Assembly: GCA_030539295.1 (NCBI GenBank)
Contig: JAUNSJ010000033.1
Location: 1 to 43,098 of the forward strand
Length of the DNA: 43,098 nt
Direction: 5' to 3'
From: Planctomycetia bacterium
GTDB lineage: Bacteria; Planctomycetota; Planctomycetia; Pirellulales; Thermoguttaceae
Under the pieces are notes generated by a model. That model had not been told where the DNA came from. It worked only from the letters and a program-made list of their open reading frames with translations, and searched no databases. Below, one piece after another: positions 27,451 to 36,311 of the stretch; within the stretch, counting starts at the first letter, position 1; each line of letters opens with the position of its first letter. The translations under genes and the position numbers were made by a program.

Positions 27451-28881
27451 CTATTCGTTGTCCGGATGATAATACTTCCACCAGGAGCGAAACGTGCCGT
27501 ACGATTTCGGCTTCGGGATCGCGCGACCGGGAATCCAGTCGCCACGCCCACGCGTCCAGCGACCGAGCAGCCACGGATGTACTGGAAGCCAAGGAGCAAT
27601 TCGCGTGCCCATGCGGACCCCGAACATGAGCCACTCGTAGCTCGTCTTCGACTGCATGGCCACGGCAAAGATTTTCCACATGAGACGATCGAGTCGCGAA
27701 TGAACAGGAGACGGATTCTTTATGGCCTTATCGCGCAGCCGAATCATCTGATGTGCCAGGTCAACCTGCACAGGACAAATTTGGGAACAGGCTCCGCAGA
27801 GGGAACAGGCAAAAGGTAATTTTCCAGCCGTCTCTACGCCCAGCATAAGCGGGGTAATCACCGAGCCGAGCGGTCCGGGATAAACCCAGCCGTAAGCCCA
27901 GCCCCCCACATGTCGATAGACAGGGCAGTGCGCCATGCAAACACCACAGCGTATGCAATGCAAAGTTTTTCTATGTTCTTTTTGGGCAAGGACTTTCGTT
28001 CGACCGTTATCGATAAGAATCAGATACATCTTCCGCCCTTGAGTCGGGCCGCAGAACAGGTGGGTATACGAGGTCAGCTTCTGATTCGTCGCCATTCGGG
28101 GCAGCATATTCAAAAACAGCGGCAAATAATCAAGCTTCGGTATGAGCTTCTCTATACCCATAAGGGCAACGTGCACCTTGGGTAACGTCGTGGATAAACC
28201 GATATTGCCTTCATTTTCCACCAGACAGAGATTACCCGTTTCGGCAATACCGAAATTAACCCCCGAAATACCCATGTCGGCCTGAACGAATTTCTCACGC
28301 AGAATGCGTCGGGCAATCATGGTCAGTTCTTCGTGCTTCGCCGTATAGGGAACCCCGAGTCGGCGATGGAAGAGCTGACCAATATCGTCGGCACTTAAGT
28401 GCGTCGCCGGTATGACGATGTGGGTCGGTCGTTTCCCGGTCATCTGAACGATGTATTCGCCCAGGTCGGTCTCCAGCGGGGTAATCTTATTGGCCGCCAA
28501 GGCATGGTTCAGGCCTATTTCCTCGGATACCATGGACTTACCCTTAACGACGGTTTTGACCTCGTGCTCCTTGGCAATATTGAGGACATGCTGATTGGCT
28601 TCTGCGGCGTCTTTGGCCCAGAGTACGGTCACACCTTTTTTCTCAAGCTGTTCTGTAAACTGGATTAAGAGCGAATCCAGGTGTGCAATGGTCCACGCTT
28701 TAACGTCGTGCGCCGTCTGCCGCCAGTCAGGCCATTCAGGAATCTTCCAGCAGTTGTCCAGCGCCATATCGGAACTCTTTTCCGACACAATGGCCAGCGA
28801 CAGCGACCCGGTCGGTTCTGACAGGCCCCGCGTTTCTTCTTTCAAAAATCGTGCGCCCTCAAAGGAGGTCTTCGTCTCCAT
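27451..28881 (-). CDS. lutB: LutB-type iron-sulfur protein
   Basis: 476 residues, matching the lactate-utilisation protein B family in length. The N-terminal DUF162-like part has VVKGKSMVSEEIGLN, HIVIPATHLSADDIG, GISGVNFGIAETGNLCLVENEGN and TLPKVHVALMGIEKLIP. Two ferredoxin-type clusters follow: Cys309, 312, 315, 319 (CIRCGVCMAHCP) and Cys359, 362, 365, 369 (CSLCGACSQICP). The C-terminus is the usual LutB tail. In Bacillus, LutA, LutB and LutC together oxidise L-lactate to pyruvate. No lutA or lutC is adjacent here; the gene is instead followed by a CdsA-like gene and a regulator, so its partners may be elsewhere in the genome. Confidence 0.93.
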   Translation of the reverse strand: METKTSFEGARFLKEETRGLSEPTGSLSLAIVSEKSSDMALDNCWKIPEWPDWRQTAHDVKAWTIAHLDSLLIQFTEQLEKKGVTVLWAKDAAEANQHVLNIAKEHEVKTVVKGKSMVSEEIGLNHALAANKITPLETDLGEYIVQMTGKRPTHIVIPATHLSADDIGQLFHRRLGVPYTAKHEELTMIARRILREKFVQADMGISGVNFGIAETGNLCLVENEGNIGLSTTLPKVHVALMGIEKLIPKLDYLPLFLNMLPRMATNQKLTSYTHLFCGPTQGRKMYLILIDNGRTKVLAQKEHRKTLHCIRCGVCMAHCPVYRHVGGWAYGWVYPGPLGSVITPLMLGVETAGKLPFACSLCGACSQICPVQVDLAHQMIRLRDKAIKNPSPVHSRLDRLMWKIFAVAMQSKTSYEWLMFGVRMGTRIAPWLPVHPWLLGRWTRGRGDWIPGRAIPKPKSYGTFRSWWKYYHPDNE

Positions 28882-29271
28882 GATCTCGTCCTTATCTCTT
28901 CTGTTTCCTGAATGTCTTCAAAAGACGTCCTGTAAACACCTGTTTCTATGTCAATCTTGTATCAATGTCGCTTAATCAACATCGGTCCCACTCCCAGTTA
29001 CGCGTTCGCCAGACTTGGGGCAAGCCCGATACCAAAGGCGTCGGACAGACGCCTCGGGAAAGTGGCGGCTCGGTCACAAAAAAACCTCTCCCCCTATTTT
29101 CTCTCTTTTTCGTCTTCTTGTCAATTGCCTGACTCATTAAATAGCGATAAAAAGACGCAAAAAATACAGGGCACTACCGCCTGGACCCGAAATAGCCTAT
29201 CTTCCGGGGTACGAACGCTGTTGTTCCCTTTTGACCAAACAATCAACTGAAACATGAAAAAGGAAGAAAAA
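28882..29271. other. Intergenic region between lutB and the fasciclin gene
   Basis: About 390 bases separating divergent genes. On the minus strand a perfect TTGACA occurs about 70 bases upstream of lutB (TCAA end at 28950-28955), but no matching -10 is seen. On the plus side no convincing promoter is seen. No gene can be supported. Confidence 0.4.
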
Positions 29272-30120
29272 ATGAAAAAAAGTACACTCTTGACCGCCCT
29301 GACTGCCGTTCTCGCTCTGGCCCTGGTTCTGCCGGCCTTTGCCCAGGAAAAACCCGCGTCGGACAAGGAAAAGGCAACCGAGGCTGCCGCTCCCGCTCCT
29401 GAAAATGGAAAGCAGGAGAAGAAGAACTCCCCCGACAAGAAAGCTGACAAGAACGCCGACAAGAGCAATAATGCTGTTGGCGACGTTAAGGAAGGCGACA
29501 GCTGCCCTGTTCTGCCCAAGGTGGAAAATTTCTCCGGCTCCACGCTCGCGTGCGTCATGGGCTGTAAGGAATGCGCCATTTTCGCCAAGGCAATTCACGA
29601 TTCCGGTATTGAAAACATGCTCGCCGACGCCGCCGAGTGCACGATTTTCGTCCCGGACGACAAGGCCTTTGCCGACTGGTCCCAGGCAGATAAAGACGCT
29701 TTGTTCAGTTGCCCCTCTGCTATGTCCGTTCTCGTTCTGAACCATGTCTGCCCGAGCAATATGTCTCCTGAAGACTTGTGCAAGCTCTGCAAAGAGAAAC
29801 TCGACAACTTCTGCAAAGATGCCGAGGAGGCCTTTGGAAAAGAGAATGCCGAAAAATGCAAGGAGTTCTGCTGCAAAGCCATGAAGAAATTGCATCATCA
29901 CGGCTGGGGCGGAAGTGAAGACGGAGTTGCCAGTCGCACCGAAGGCGAGTGCCCCCGCGAAAAAGCACTCCCGAGCAAGATTCTCAAGTGCGATAATGGC
30001 TACGTGTACGTCATTAACAAAGTTCAGGTCCCACGCGTCCTGAAAGTCTATAAGAAGCTGGCCGCCGCGCAAGAGGCTCCTGCTGTTATGGTGGAAGAAA
30101 TATCTGTGAGCGTGGAATAA
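29272..30120 (+). CDS. Cys-rich exported fasciclin (FAS1)-domain protein
   Basis: About 282 residues from ATG 29272, which has GGAAG five bases upstream; an ATG six codons earlier lacks a site. A Sec signal (ending AFA/QEK) is followed by a long Lys/Glu/Ala/Pro spacer of about 55 residues. The FAS1 fold then shows ECTIFVPDDKAFADW (box 1, usually TVFAPTDxAF), MSVLVLNHVCP (box 2) and a last strand YVYVINKVQVP. A Cys/Lys-rich helix-like insertion (DLCKLCKEKLDNFC, EKCKEFCCKAMKKLHHHGW) interrupts the domain. I count 15 Cys in the mature protein, far above normal FAS1. FAS1 domains mediate adhesion. The Cys and His cluster suggests disulfide bracing or metal binding (inference). Confidence 0.85.
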   Translation: MKKSTLLTALTAVLALALVLPAFAQEKPASDKEKATEAAAPAPENGKQEKKNSPDKKADKNADKSNNAVGDVKEGDSCPVLPKVENFSGSTLACVMGCKECAIFAKAIHDSGIENMLADAAECTIFVPDDKAFADWSQADKDALFSCPSAMSVLVLNHVCPSNMSPEDLCKLCKEKLDNFCKDAEEAFGKENAEKCKEFCCKAMKKLHHHGWGGSEDGVASRTEGECPREKALPSKILKCDNGYVYVINKVQVPRVLKVYKKLAAAQEAPAVMVEEISVSVE

Positions 30121-30150
30121 ACAGATCGTTCCGCTTAAGCGGGAATCCCG

Positions 30151-30190
30151 CCTGTCTGAACGACTCGTTAAGAGCGTTCAGACAGGTTTT
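30151..30190 (+). terminator. Intrinsic terminator after the fasciclin gene
   Basis: CCTGTCTGAACG (30151-30162) pairs perfectly with CGTTCAGACAGG (30175-30186), with a further inner CTC/GAG pairing, followed by TTTT. This is a textbook rho-independent terminator, 30 bases after the stop codon and between convergent genes. Confidence 0.9.
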
Positions 30191-30227
30191 AATAAGGGCA
30201 CTCTAATACTTCGCGCAAGTGACGCCG

Positions 30228-31694
30228 CTATTCGGCCGCTATGTCTTCCAGCATGTCGCGCAGGGCAGCGCGAATTTTCGGCTCCGCTTTCCACTCCAGA
30301 ACAGTACCCACGTTTCGCCAGGTCGTGTATCCGCCAACCTGGAATTGGTCAAGCGTTGGAATATAGCCGTTGTAACCATTGGCCAGACCAATAATAAAAG
30401 TAGGCGTAAACGGACTGTACGCACGCAAGTCGTGTCCCGTAAAACTGTAGACTTCGCACGGAATCGTGCCAATTCCCACATCGCCAACCCGAACCGCCTG
30501 GAGCAGCAGAGATCGCTCTTGAGGAAGTTTCGACACTTTTACTGTCGCGTTCGCGTAGATATCTGCAACTCTGTTCGGCTCTTTCCCGTCCGCCTTGAGC
30601 TTCTCAAGCCACGCTTCGGCTGCGGCCAATTGCTCCGGCGTAACCTGCTTGATTGCCAGTTGAAGTTGCCGCGACTCTACTTCCAGCGGAACCCAGTCGG
30701 CAAAGGTCATATTCTTATAGACTTCCAGAACATCTTTCGCGATTTCTTCACCGACGAGGGTTGCGTTAATCGGCTGCTCTTCGGCCGATTTCAGAAAATC
30801 GAAACAGTTCGTGTCGCCACTGGTCCCATTGGTCATCATGGCAACAAATTCTTCCGGTGCATCCAGCAGTTCAGCCACTTTATTCGCGAAAACGCCGAAA
30901 TAATCGGCCGAAATAATGCCGGGCGGCATCACTGCATAGTGCGTGGAGTAGTTCGAGAGCATGGCATACGGCTTCCCATCCAGTGTCTGAAACGCCAGTA
31001 CATAAACCGTTTGGTCCGGAACTCCGGTACGCGTAATAATAGCCGGATCTTCCCGCGGCGGATTCATTTGGGCCAGGTCACGCGGTACGCCGGAAAATTC
31101 CTCCGGAATGGTCCAGGGAGCGACCGGATCCATCAAAAAGCGGCGGCAGAAAACGAAACGTCGCTCGCGGCATGTGCCATAGCCCACTCGCACCGGTCGA
31201 AGATTGGCATTGGCCTGAATAAGAGCCTCGGCAACCCGCTGGGGAAACGTCGCGCGATATTCGTCCGCCACAGAATCAAAATGCCCACTAAACAGAGACG
31301 GGGCACTGTGGCAATGCGTTGCGCTAATACAGATATTTTCCGGAGCCAGCCCAATTTTCTCCGTGACAAGAGCCTTGATTTCGTCAACCAGGTCAGTCGG
31401 CAATTCGCAAATATCAACAGCACAGAAAGCGAATCGCGTCGTCCCATCATCAAGTACAAGAGCCCTCGCATGAAGCGGGTCGGCCACTTTCTCCGCGTAT
31501 TCCGGCAGAAAACCACCATTCATGACTATCGGAAGCGTTGTCGGCGAGGTATCGACACTGGCCACGCCCGCTTGAAATACTTGCTTATCCTCTACACCAT
31601 CTTTCTCTTCTGCTCCACCCCTAACCGGACAAAAGCACAACAGTAAAGCCAAAGACACAGTCGCCCCGAGGCGATGCACACCAGATTTCTTCAT
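30228..31694 (-). CDS. Exported neutral/alkaline ceramidase-family hydrolase (second)
   Basis: 488 residues with a Sec signal (about 1-28). Family motifs are QAGVASVDTSP, FAFCAVDICELP, the zinc site ISATHCHSAPS (His127, His129), MMTNGTSGDTN and the C-terminal IGLANGYNGYIPT followed by GGYTTW, which is closer to the ceramidase consensus than the copy at 23511-24974. AAGGA precedes ATG 31694 and a very good promoter lies upstream. The protein is probably a periplasmic or surface amidohydrolase acting on an N-acylated lipid or similar compound. It seems to be transcribed alone. A long open frame on the opposite strand (30219-31646) is only its shadow. Confidence 0.88.
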   Translation of the reverse strand: MKKSGVHRLGATVSLALLLCFCPVRGGAEEKDGVEDKQVFQAGVASVDTSPTTLPIVMNGGFLPEYAEKVADPLHARALVLDDGTTRFAFCAVDICELPTDLVDEIKALVTEKIGLAPENICISATHCHSAPSLFSGHFDSVADEYRATFPQRVAEALIQANANLRPVRVGYGTCRERRFVFCRRFLMDPVAPWTIPEEFSGVPRDLAQMNPPREDPAIITRTGVPDQTVYVLAFQTLDGKPYAMLSNYSTHYAVMPPGIISADYFGVFANKVAELLDAPEEFVAMMTNGTSGDTNCFDFLKSAEEQPINATLVGEEIAKDVLEVYKNMTFADWVPLEVESRQLQLAIKQVTPEQLAAAEAWLEKLKADGKEPNRVADIYANATVKVSKLPQERSLLLQAVRVGDVGIGTIPCEVYSFTGHDLRAYSPFTPTFIIGLANGYNGYIPTLDQFQVGGYTTWRNVGTVLEWKAEPKIRAALRDMLEDIAAE

Positions 31695-32018
31695 GGTACA
31701 TTCCTTTTTCTAAACAGAGTTCTCTTGGCGGGGTGTATGTTTCTATTGTAGCAAAAACCGACCCGATTGTCAAGCAGGGGACAACTCTGCGTGCCGGCGT
31801 TTCCGACTGCTTGCAGGTCGGGAACCAGCAACAACGAAAACGGAAACGCAGCACCGCCAATCTGCGATAGACTCGCCACTTTACCCAGCATTGCCAAGAA
31901 CCGGCGCCCTGTAAGGCCAGCATAAACAACGGCGATGTCTTTTGTTATGGGTGGTTATTGTTTTCGTTATTGCTGGGTCGGGCTCTGCGAGCAGACCCTC
32001 CCGCACACGCCGCGACAG
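31695..32018. other. Intergenic region upstream of the second ceramidase-family gene
   Basis: About 320 bases between the ceramidase-family start and the end of uppS. It holds the ceramidase promoter; I see nothing else that can be supported. Confidence 0.5.
31745..31773 (-). promoter_or_regulatory. Near-consensus promoter of the second ceramidase-family gene
   Basis: On the minus strand TTGACA (31768-31773), a 17-base spacer and TACAAT (31745-31750), with an extended -10 TGC. About 50 bases upstream of the start codon. Confidence 0.8.
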
Positions 32019-32777
32019 TCAATCCATATTGTCCGAGACCGCTCCGAAACGCCGGTGCCGCTGCGTGTACCAGGTCAGTGCGTGGCGAAACTGCACCTCG
32101 TCAAAATCGGGCCAATAGACAGGCGAAAAATAAAGCTCCGTATAGCTTATTTGCCAGAGAAGGAAATTACTCAAGCGCGACTCATTCCCCGTTCGAATGA
32201 GCAGGTCCGGGTCAGGCATAGCGGGACTATAGAGCCGCGAGGTTACTGTGGCTTCGTCAATAACGACATTCGGGTCACCGGTAATGTGACCGTCACGCCA
32301 ATCCTCAACGATGCGACGAACCGCATCGGTTATCTCGGCGCGGGCTCCGTAATTTAAAGCCAGTCGCAAAACGAGTCCGTCACAGCCGGCAGTCGCCGCT
32401 TGCGCCTGGTCCATCGCAGTCAGGACGTCGGAGGCAACAGGTTCGCGACGGCCAATTGTCTCAAGACGAATATTATTCTCAATTAGCTCCGGAACCGTCT
32501 CCGTAAGAAAGAGAACGAGCAAGGCAAAAAGGGCATTGAGTTCCTCCGCCGGTCGTTTCCAGTTCTCACTTGACAGACAGAAAAGAGTCAACTGCTCCAG
32601 CCCTTCCCGTCTCGCCATACGCACAATTTTGCGACAGGTTTCCGCGCCTTGACGATGCCCTTGGACACGTGACAAGTGACGCTGTTGTGCCCAGCGGCCA
32701 TTCCCGTCCATAATAATCGCCACATGACGCGGATAGTCTGTCCGCCCGGCCACGATTTCTCTCCCCGCGACCGCCAT
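32019..32777 (-). CDS. uppS: Isoprenyl (undecaprenyl) diphosphate synthase
   Basis: 252 residues, the normal length. It is a cis-prenyltransferase that extends farnesyl diphosphate with isopentenyl diphosphate to give the C55 lipid carrier for peptidoglycan and other envelope polymers. Conserved regions are clear: HVAIIMDGNGRWAQ (catalytic Asp24), GHRQGAE, LTLFCLSSENWKRP, LRLALNYGARAEI, DPDLLIRTGNESRLSNFLLWQ and TELYFSPVYWPDF. The ATG overlaps the upstream stop codon as TGATG, so translation is coupled. It is the last gene of a four-gene operon. Confidence 0.97.
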   Translation of the reverse strand: MAVAGREIVAGRTDYPRHVAIIMDGNGRWAQQRHLSRVQGHRQGAETCRKIVRMARREGLEQLTLFCLSSENWKRPAEELNALFALLVLFLTETVPELIENNIRLETIGRREPVASDVLTAMDQAQAATAGCDGLVLRLALNYGARAEITDAVRRIVEDWRDGHITGDPNVVIDEATVTSRLYSPAMPDPDLLIRTGNESRLSNFLLWQISYTELYFSPVYWPDFDEVQFRHALTWYTQRHRRFGAVSDNMD

Positions 32778-33925
32778 CAGGAGAGTACCGCCCGGCCTAA
32801 TGCCGACGGAACGTGAAAATCCGCCACGGCCGTTCCTGGATGTATCCAGCTCATCCAGCGGTCAAGAATATTGCCATCCCCGCTGTGGCGGAACGCCGTC
32901 CGAAAACAACCAATTCGCATCGAATTATCGCTCTTGAGTATGTCCAAATCACGTAACGTTGCCAGCGACAGACTTCCTTCAATCATATATCCACCTGGCA
33001 CAAGCCGCCCTTGCACGTTCAGGTCCGGCCAATTCCAATTGCGATTGAATTTTCGGTAGAACGTGGCCTGATAATCAAGAGTACGACCAAGAGGATCAAT
33101 CTCCAGGGCATAATAATTCGACATATCGTCACCGGTATCAAAGAAGAGTTCCGCACGGTCCTCTCGGAGCACATCCTCTTGCCCTGTATAGTTGGGAACA
33201 AGGACAACGTCCGCATCTTGAACTTCGTATTTAAAGTAGAAATTTTCGTCGTCGTAGCACATCTGTAAGGAAGTTTTGGGCTCTTCTTCCCCCTGATTCC
33301 AGTAGAGGTGGAAATCGGTCAGCGCAGGCACATTCAACCAGCGGTCCACATCTCGCGTTCCCGGTGCAAGGTGAGGAATGCGAACCGTATTGACCCGGCG
33401 CACTGCCGGTTGCGCGGTTTCCTCACCGGTCGCGTGAGATTCGCGATGGCTGGCTTTCGCTATGGCCATATCGGCGATTTTTTTACCCCGGAACCAGAGA
33501 GGAATACTCGTTAACCGTCCCGAACGATCGACGGCCGCAAGCACCGTCCTCCCAACGGCCAGCAGTTCGTAGCCCCGGTAAAGTTCGTAATGATGCTCTA
33601 TAATAACCCGGGTTACTTTACCAAGTCGCGTTTTCAAAGTCAGAACATCATCGTATCGTGCCGGACTCTTGTAGGAGCATTCGGCCTTAACGACGGCCAG
33701 TAAAGTTTCCGACTGCGCCAGGTCTCGGTAGCTTATGCCAGCGACCTGCCGCAAAAGCTCCGTTCTCCCCATTTCGAACCAGGTAAAATAGTTCCCATGA
33801 TGCACGACGCCCATGGAATCCGTCTCTTGATATCTAACGCGAATATCAATAGAACCTTCAGTAGGGATACTGTCGGGAACAATAGAGTCTTCGTTTTTCG
33901 TGTTTTTCGATTTGTTTTCGGACAT
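32777..33925 (-). CDS. Fusion of YbgC-type acyl-CoA thioesterase and CBM9-like domain
   Basis: 382 residues. Residues about 25-155 form a 4HBT/YbgC hotdog thioesterase: IRVRYQETDSMGVVHHGNYFTWFEMGRTELLR contains the catalytic Asp and the HHGNY loop, followed by VVKAECSYKSPARYDD. After a linker, residues about 185-380 resemble a family 9 carbohydrate-binding-like beta sandwich (CYDDENFYFKYEVQD, DRAELFFDTGDD, YYALEIDPLG, GYMIEGSLSLATLRDLDI, ending WIHPGTAVADFHVPSALGRAVL). No signal peptide is seen. CBM9-like domains are usually extracellular, so fusion to a cytoplasmic thioesterase is odd; the sandwich may bind another ligand or partner. The start is one base after the stop of the GspF-like gene. 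Confidence 0.85.
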   Translation of the reverse strand: MSENKSKNTKNEDSIVPDSIPTEGSIDIRVRYQETDSMGVVHHGNYFTWFEMGRTELLRQVAGISYRDLAQSETLLAVVKAECSYKSPARYDDVLTLKTRLGKVTRVIIEHHYELYRGYELLAVGRTVLAAVDRSGRLTSIPLWFRGKKIADMAIAKASHRESHATGEETAQPAVRRVNTVRIPHLAPGTRDVDRWLNVPALTDFHLYWNQGEEEPKTSLQMCYDDENFYFKYEVQDADVVLVPNYTGQEDVLREDRAELFFDTGDDMSNYYALEIDPLGRTLDYQATFYRKFNRNWNWPDLNVQGRLVPGGYMIEGSLSLATLRDLDILKSDNSMRIGCFRTAFRHSGDGNILDRWMSWIHPGTAVADFHVPSALGRAVLS

Positions 33926-33926
33926 G

Positions 33927-35141
33927 TTATACTGCCTGAGTCATTTGAAAGACCGGTAAAAGGAGTGCGATCATAATGTAAAACACGGCGGTCGCCATAA
34001 TCAGGAGCATAAGGGGTTCCAGAAAACGGACCATGACGTCCAGCTTGCGGGACAACTGCTGCTCCAGACTGTCCGCCGCGTTAACGAGAACACTTTCCAA
34101 CGTGTTCGATTCTTCGGCAATGCTTATCATTGTCATAATGGAAGTCGGAATGATGCCCGATTCCGTAAGCGGTTTCGAAAGCGGTTCGCCCGCCGCGACG
34201 TTCTCCGCCGATTTATTGACCGCGTCGGTCAGGACCATATTGCCCGTCGATCGACTGCTGATCTCAAGGGCCCTTAAAATCGGTACGCCATTTTGCAACA
34301 GGGTGCCCAGAACACGACAGAGTTTGGCCGTCGCCGAATTCAACGCGACCGGGCCTATGATCGGCAGTTTCAGCTTCCAAACATCCATAATGCGCCGCCC
34401 TCGCCGCGTTGCCATCTGCACTCGCAGCCATATTATTAACGCGAACAAGAGGACCACGACAATCAGACCGTACCGCGCTGCAAACCCGCGCACCCACAGT
34501 AAGCTGACCGTGACCAGCGGCAGCGGATGTCCACTCTCAACAAGCGTTTCAAACATGGGCTGAAACTTTGGAACAAAAAATACCAAAAGAACGCTCACGA
34601 CCAGAAAACCAACGACCAGCAAGATGCTCGGATAGATCATGGCACCAACCACCTTGCCTCGCAATTCCGCTTGTCGCTCCAGGAATTGCGCCGTTCGCTT
34701 AAGTGAATCTTCCAGAAACGCCCCTTCCGCTCCGGCTTGAATCACGCTTACTGTTAAATCGCCAAAGAGCGATAAATGCGACTCAAACGCCTCGTCGATG
34801 CCATGCCCGTCCGCTATCTGCTCCTTGATGTCGGTTACCGCTTCCTTGAGAAGTGGATGTGTCGTTTGCTTCGCCAGTACCTCAAATGCCGTTAGTACCG
34901 GCACGCCATTCTCCAGCAGTTCCGCCAGCTGATGCAAAAATGCCGCTATTTCACGCCCCGGCGGACGACGCGCCAGGAGCTTGCTCAAGTTGATCTCCCC
35001 TTTCCCGACCGCATCGATGGAAATCGGAAACAGTTTCTGATTCGCCAGAATATCTCGCACCTCTCGCGCTGAATTCGCCGCAATTACCCCTGTGACGTCC
35101 CTGCCAACGCCACTCTTCGCTTTGTACCGAAATTCCGTCAT
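33927..35141 (-). CDS. GspF/PilC-type inner-membrane secretion/pilus platform protein
   Basis: 404 residues, the usual length. It has two T2SSF domains (about 65-190 and 270-390), each starting in the family style (REIAAFLHQLAELLENGVPVLTAFEVL and AKLCRVLGTLLQNGVPILRALEIS), and three membrane segments (about 165-195, 220-240 and 370-395). The N-terminal FRYKAKSGVGRDVTGVI is typical. The protein anchors the assembly ATPase of type II secretion or type IV pili. No gspE, gspG or other partner lies in the window. It may serve export of prepilin-like proteins such as DUF1559 proteins (inference). Confidence 0.95.
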   Translation of the reverse strand: MTEFRYKAKSGVGRDVTGVIAANSAREVRDILANQKLFPISIDAVGKGEINLSKLLARRPPGREIAAFLHQLAELLENGVPVLTAFEVLAKQTTHPLLKEAVTDIKEQIADGHGIDEAFESHLSLFGDLTVSVIQAGAEGAFLEDSLKRTAQFLERQAELRGKVVGAMIYPSILLVVGFLVVSVLLVFFVPKFQPMFETLVESGHPLPLVTVSLLWVRGFAARYGLIVVVLLFALIIWLRVQMATRRGRRIMDVWKLKLPIIGPVALNSATAKLCRVLGTLLQNGVPILRALEISSRSTGNMVLTDAVNKSAENVAAGEPLSKPLTESGIIPTSIMTMISIAEESNTLESVLVNAADSLEQQLSRKLDVMVRFLEPLMLLIMATAVFYIMIALLLPVFQMTQAV

Positions 35142-35144
35142 ACG

Positions 35145-36101
35145 CTACTTCTTCTTTCGGCTCGCAAGGTTTGAACGCATCTCGTCCGGCGTTATAAAAC
35201 CGTCCGAATTCGAATCCAGTTCACCAAAAAAAGCCACCGCGGTCACCGAGAGCGAAGGCGCAAGCTCTCGCAACGATAACTGTCCGTCTCCATTGATATC
35301 GCGAACAATAAACCAGCGGGGTACCCCTTGCAGTGACTCCGAAGGCACAACGTACTCCCGTAAAACCGTTCCGTCCCGCTCCTCAACCAGCAGCTTGAGC
35401 AAGTCCGGATCCTCGACACCGGCCAGGTCGTCCGTTTCCTGGTCCTCCGCATCCGTTTCCTCTTGCGGACCGGACGCAGAAGACGTCGCGGCCGGATCCT
35501 CTTGCGATTCCTCGGCCCGCGCTAAGACGACCGGCCCGGAAACAGGACGTATCGACGGCGGCGCTTCCGATCGCACTGAATCCGCCGCTAAATCCGGCTT
35601 GTCCGGCCGAAAAATCGTACGCCCAGACGCATAATTCGTCAAAAAATAGAGAACCTCCTCTTCCTCCAGAAGGAAATCGCCATTCAAATCCAGCGCCTGA
35701 CCGGCAGGAATAAACGACCATTCCGCCTCATTGAGAACGTGGTCGCGATTCAAATCCTTTTGATCAAACAGGAAACGGACATAGCGGCGCAGCACCAGGG
35801 GCGCCTGTTGAACCAGAACAGGCGACGGCGCGGGCCACAGACTCTCCGCAGATGGACCCGCCGGAGCCTCAGACCCTTCCGCCAACGGCTCAACGCCCGT
35901 CGGCAGCTCTTTTTCCACGCTCTCGCCCGGCAACAAACCTGCCATATCTTCCGACTCAACTCCCAACTCCACAACAGGTTGCGCTGTACTCGATTCTGCC
36001 GGGGTCAAGGCTGAAACAGACTCTTCCTGGGCAAGAGCGATCGGCACGAACGCTAATGCCAGGAAAAATGTTAAGCGGCATGGTATCTGTCGTATCTTCA
36101 T
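35145..36101 (-). CDS. Exported EF-hand protein
   Basis: 318 residues with a Sec signal (about 1-24, ending ALA/QEE). Four EF-hand calcium loops are visible in two pairs: DLNRDHVLNEAEW and DLNGDFLLEEEEV near residues 117-150, then DINGDGQLSLREL and DSNSDGFITPDEM near 265-310. The pairs are separated by an acidic, Ala/Pro/Ser-rich linker. It is the first gene of the operon that continues, after a three-base gap, with the GspF-like gene, suggesting a calcium-dependent periplasmic factor linked to secretion or pilus assembly (inference). A near-consensus promoter lies about 85 bases upstream. Confidence 0.88.
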   Translation of the reverse strand: MKIRQIPCRLTFFLALAFVPIALAQEESVSALTPAESSTAQPVVELGVESEDMAGLLPGESVEKELPTGVEPLAEGSEAPAGPSAESLWPAPSPVLVQQAPLVLRRYVRFLFDQKDLNRDHVLNEAEWSFIPAGQALDLNGDFLLEEEEVLYFLTNYASGRTIFRPDKPDLAADSVRSEAPPSIRPVSGPVVLARAEESQEDPAATSSASGPQEETDAEDQETDDLAGVEDPDLLKLLVEERDGTVLREYVVPSESLQGVPRWFIVRDINGDGQLSLRELAPSLSVTAVAFFGELDSNSDGFITPDEMRSNLASRKKK

Positions 36102-36182
36102 CGTTCGGAAACCTGTCGGAAATCGGGACGAAACAAAGGACCCCCGCTGCCGGGGAGTACTTTTGCATGAAACACAACCCTA

Positions 36183-36210
36183 ATTATATCACGCATGCAT
36201 TTCTTTTCAA
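36183..36210 (-). promoter_or_regulatory. Promoter of the EF-hand/gspF/thioesterase/uppS operon
   Basis: On the minus strand TTGAAA (36205-36210), a 16-base spacer and perfect TATAAT (36183-36188). The leader between promoter and start contains a GC hairpin, CCCCGGCAGCGGGG type, near 36141-36156. Confidence 0.7.
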
Positions 36211-36311
36211 GGTGTTCGCGAATGTTTCACTAAATTATCTAAACTTCATACTCTACCACCCCCGCTCCCGTCAACTAGCGGAAGTAAGCGACGACTTCGT
36301 CTTCTCGCATT

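Noticed and set aside
30219..31646. 475-codon open frame on the plus strand
   Set aside because: It is exactly antisense to a ceramidase-family gene with signal peptide, zinc motif and a strong promoter; composition is shadow-like (Arg/Asn/Ile rich).
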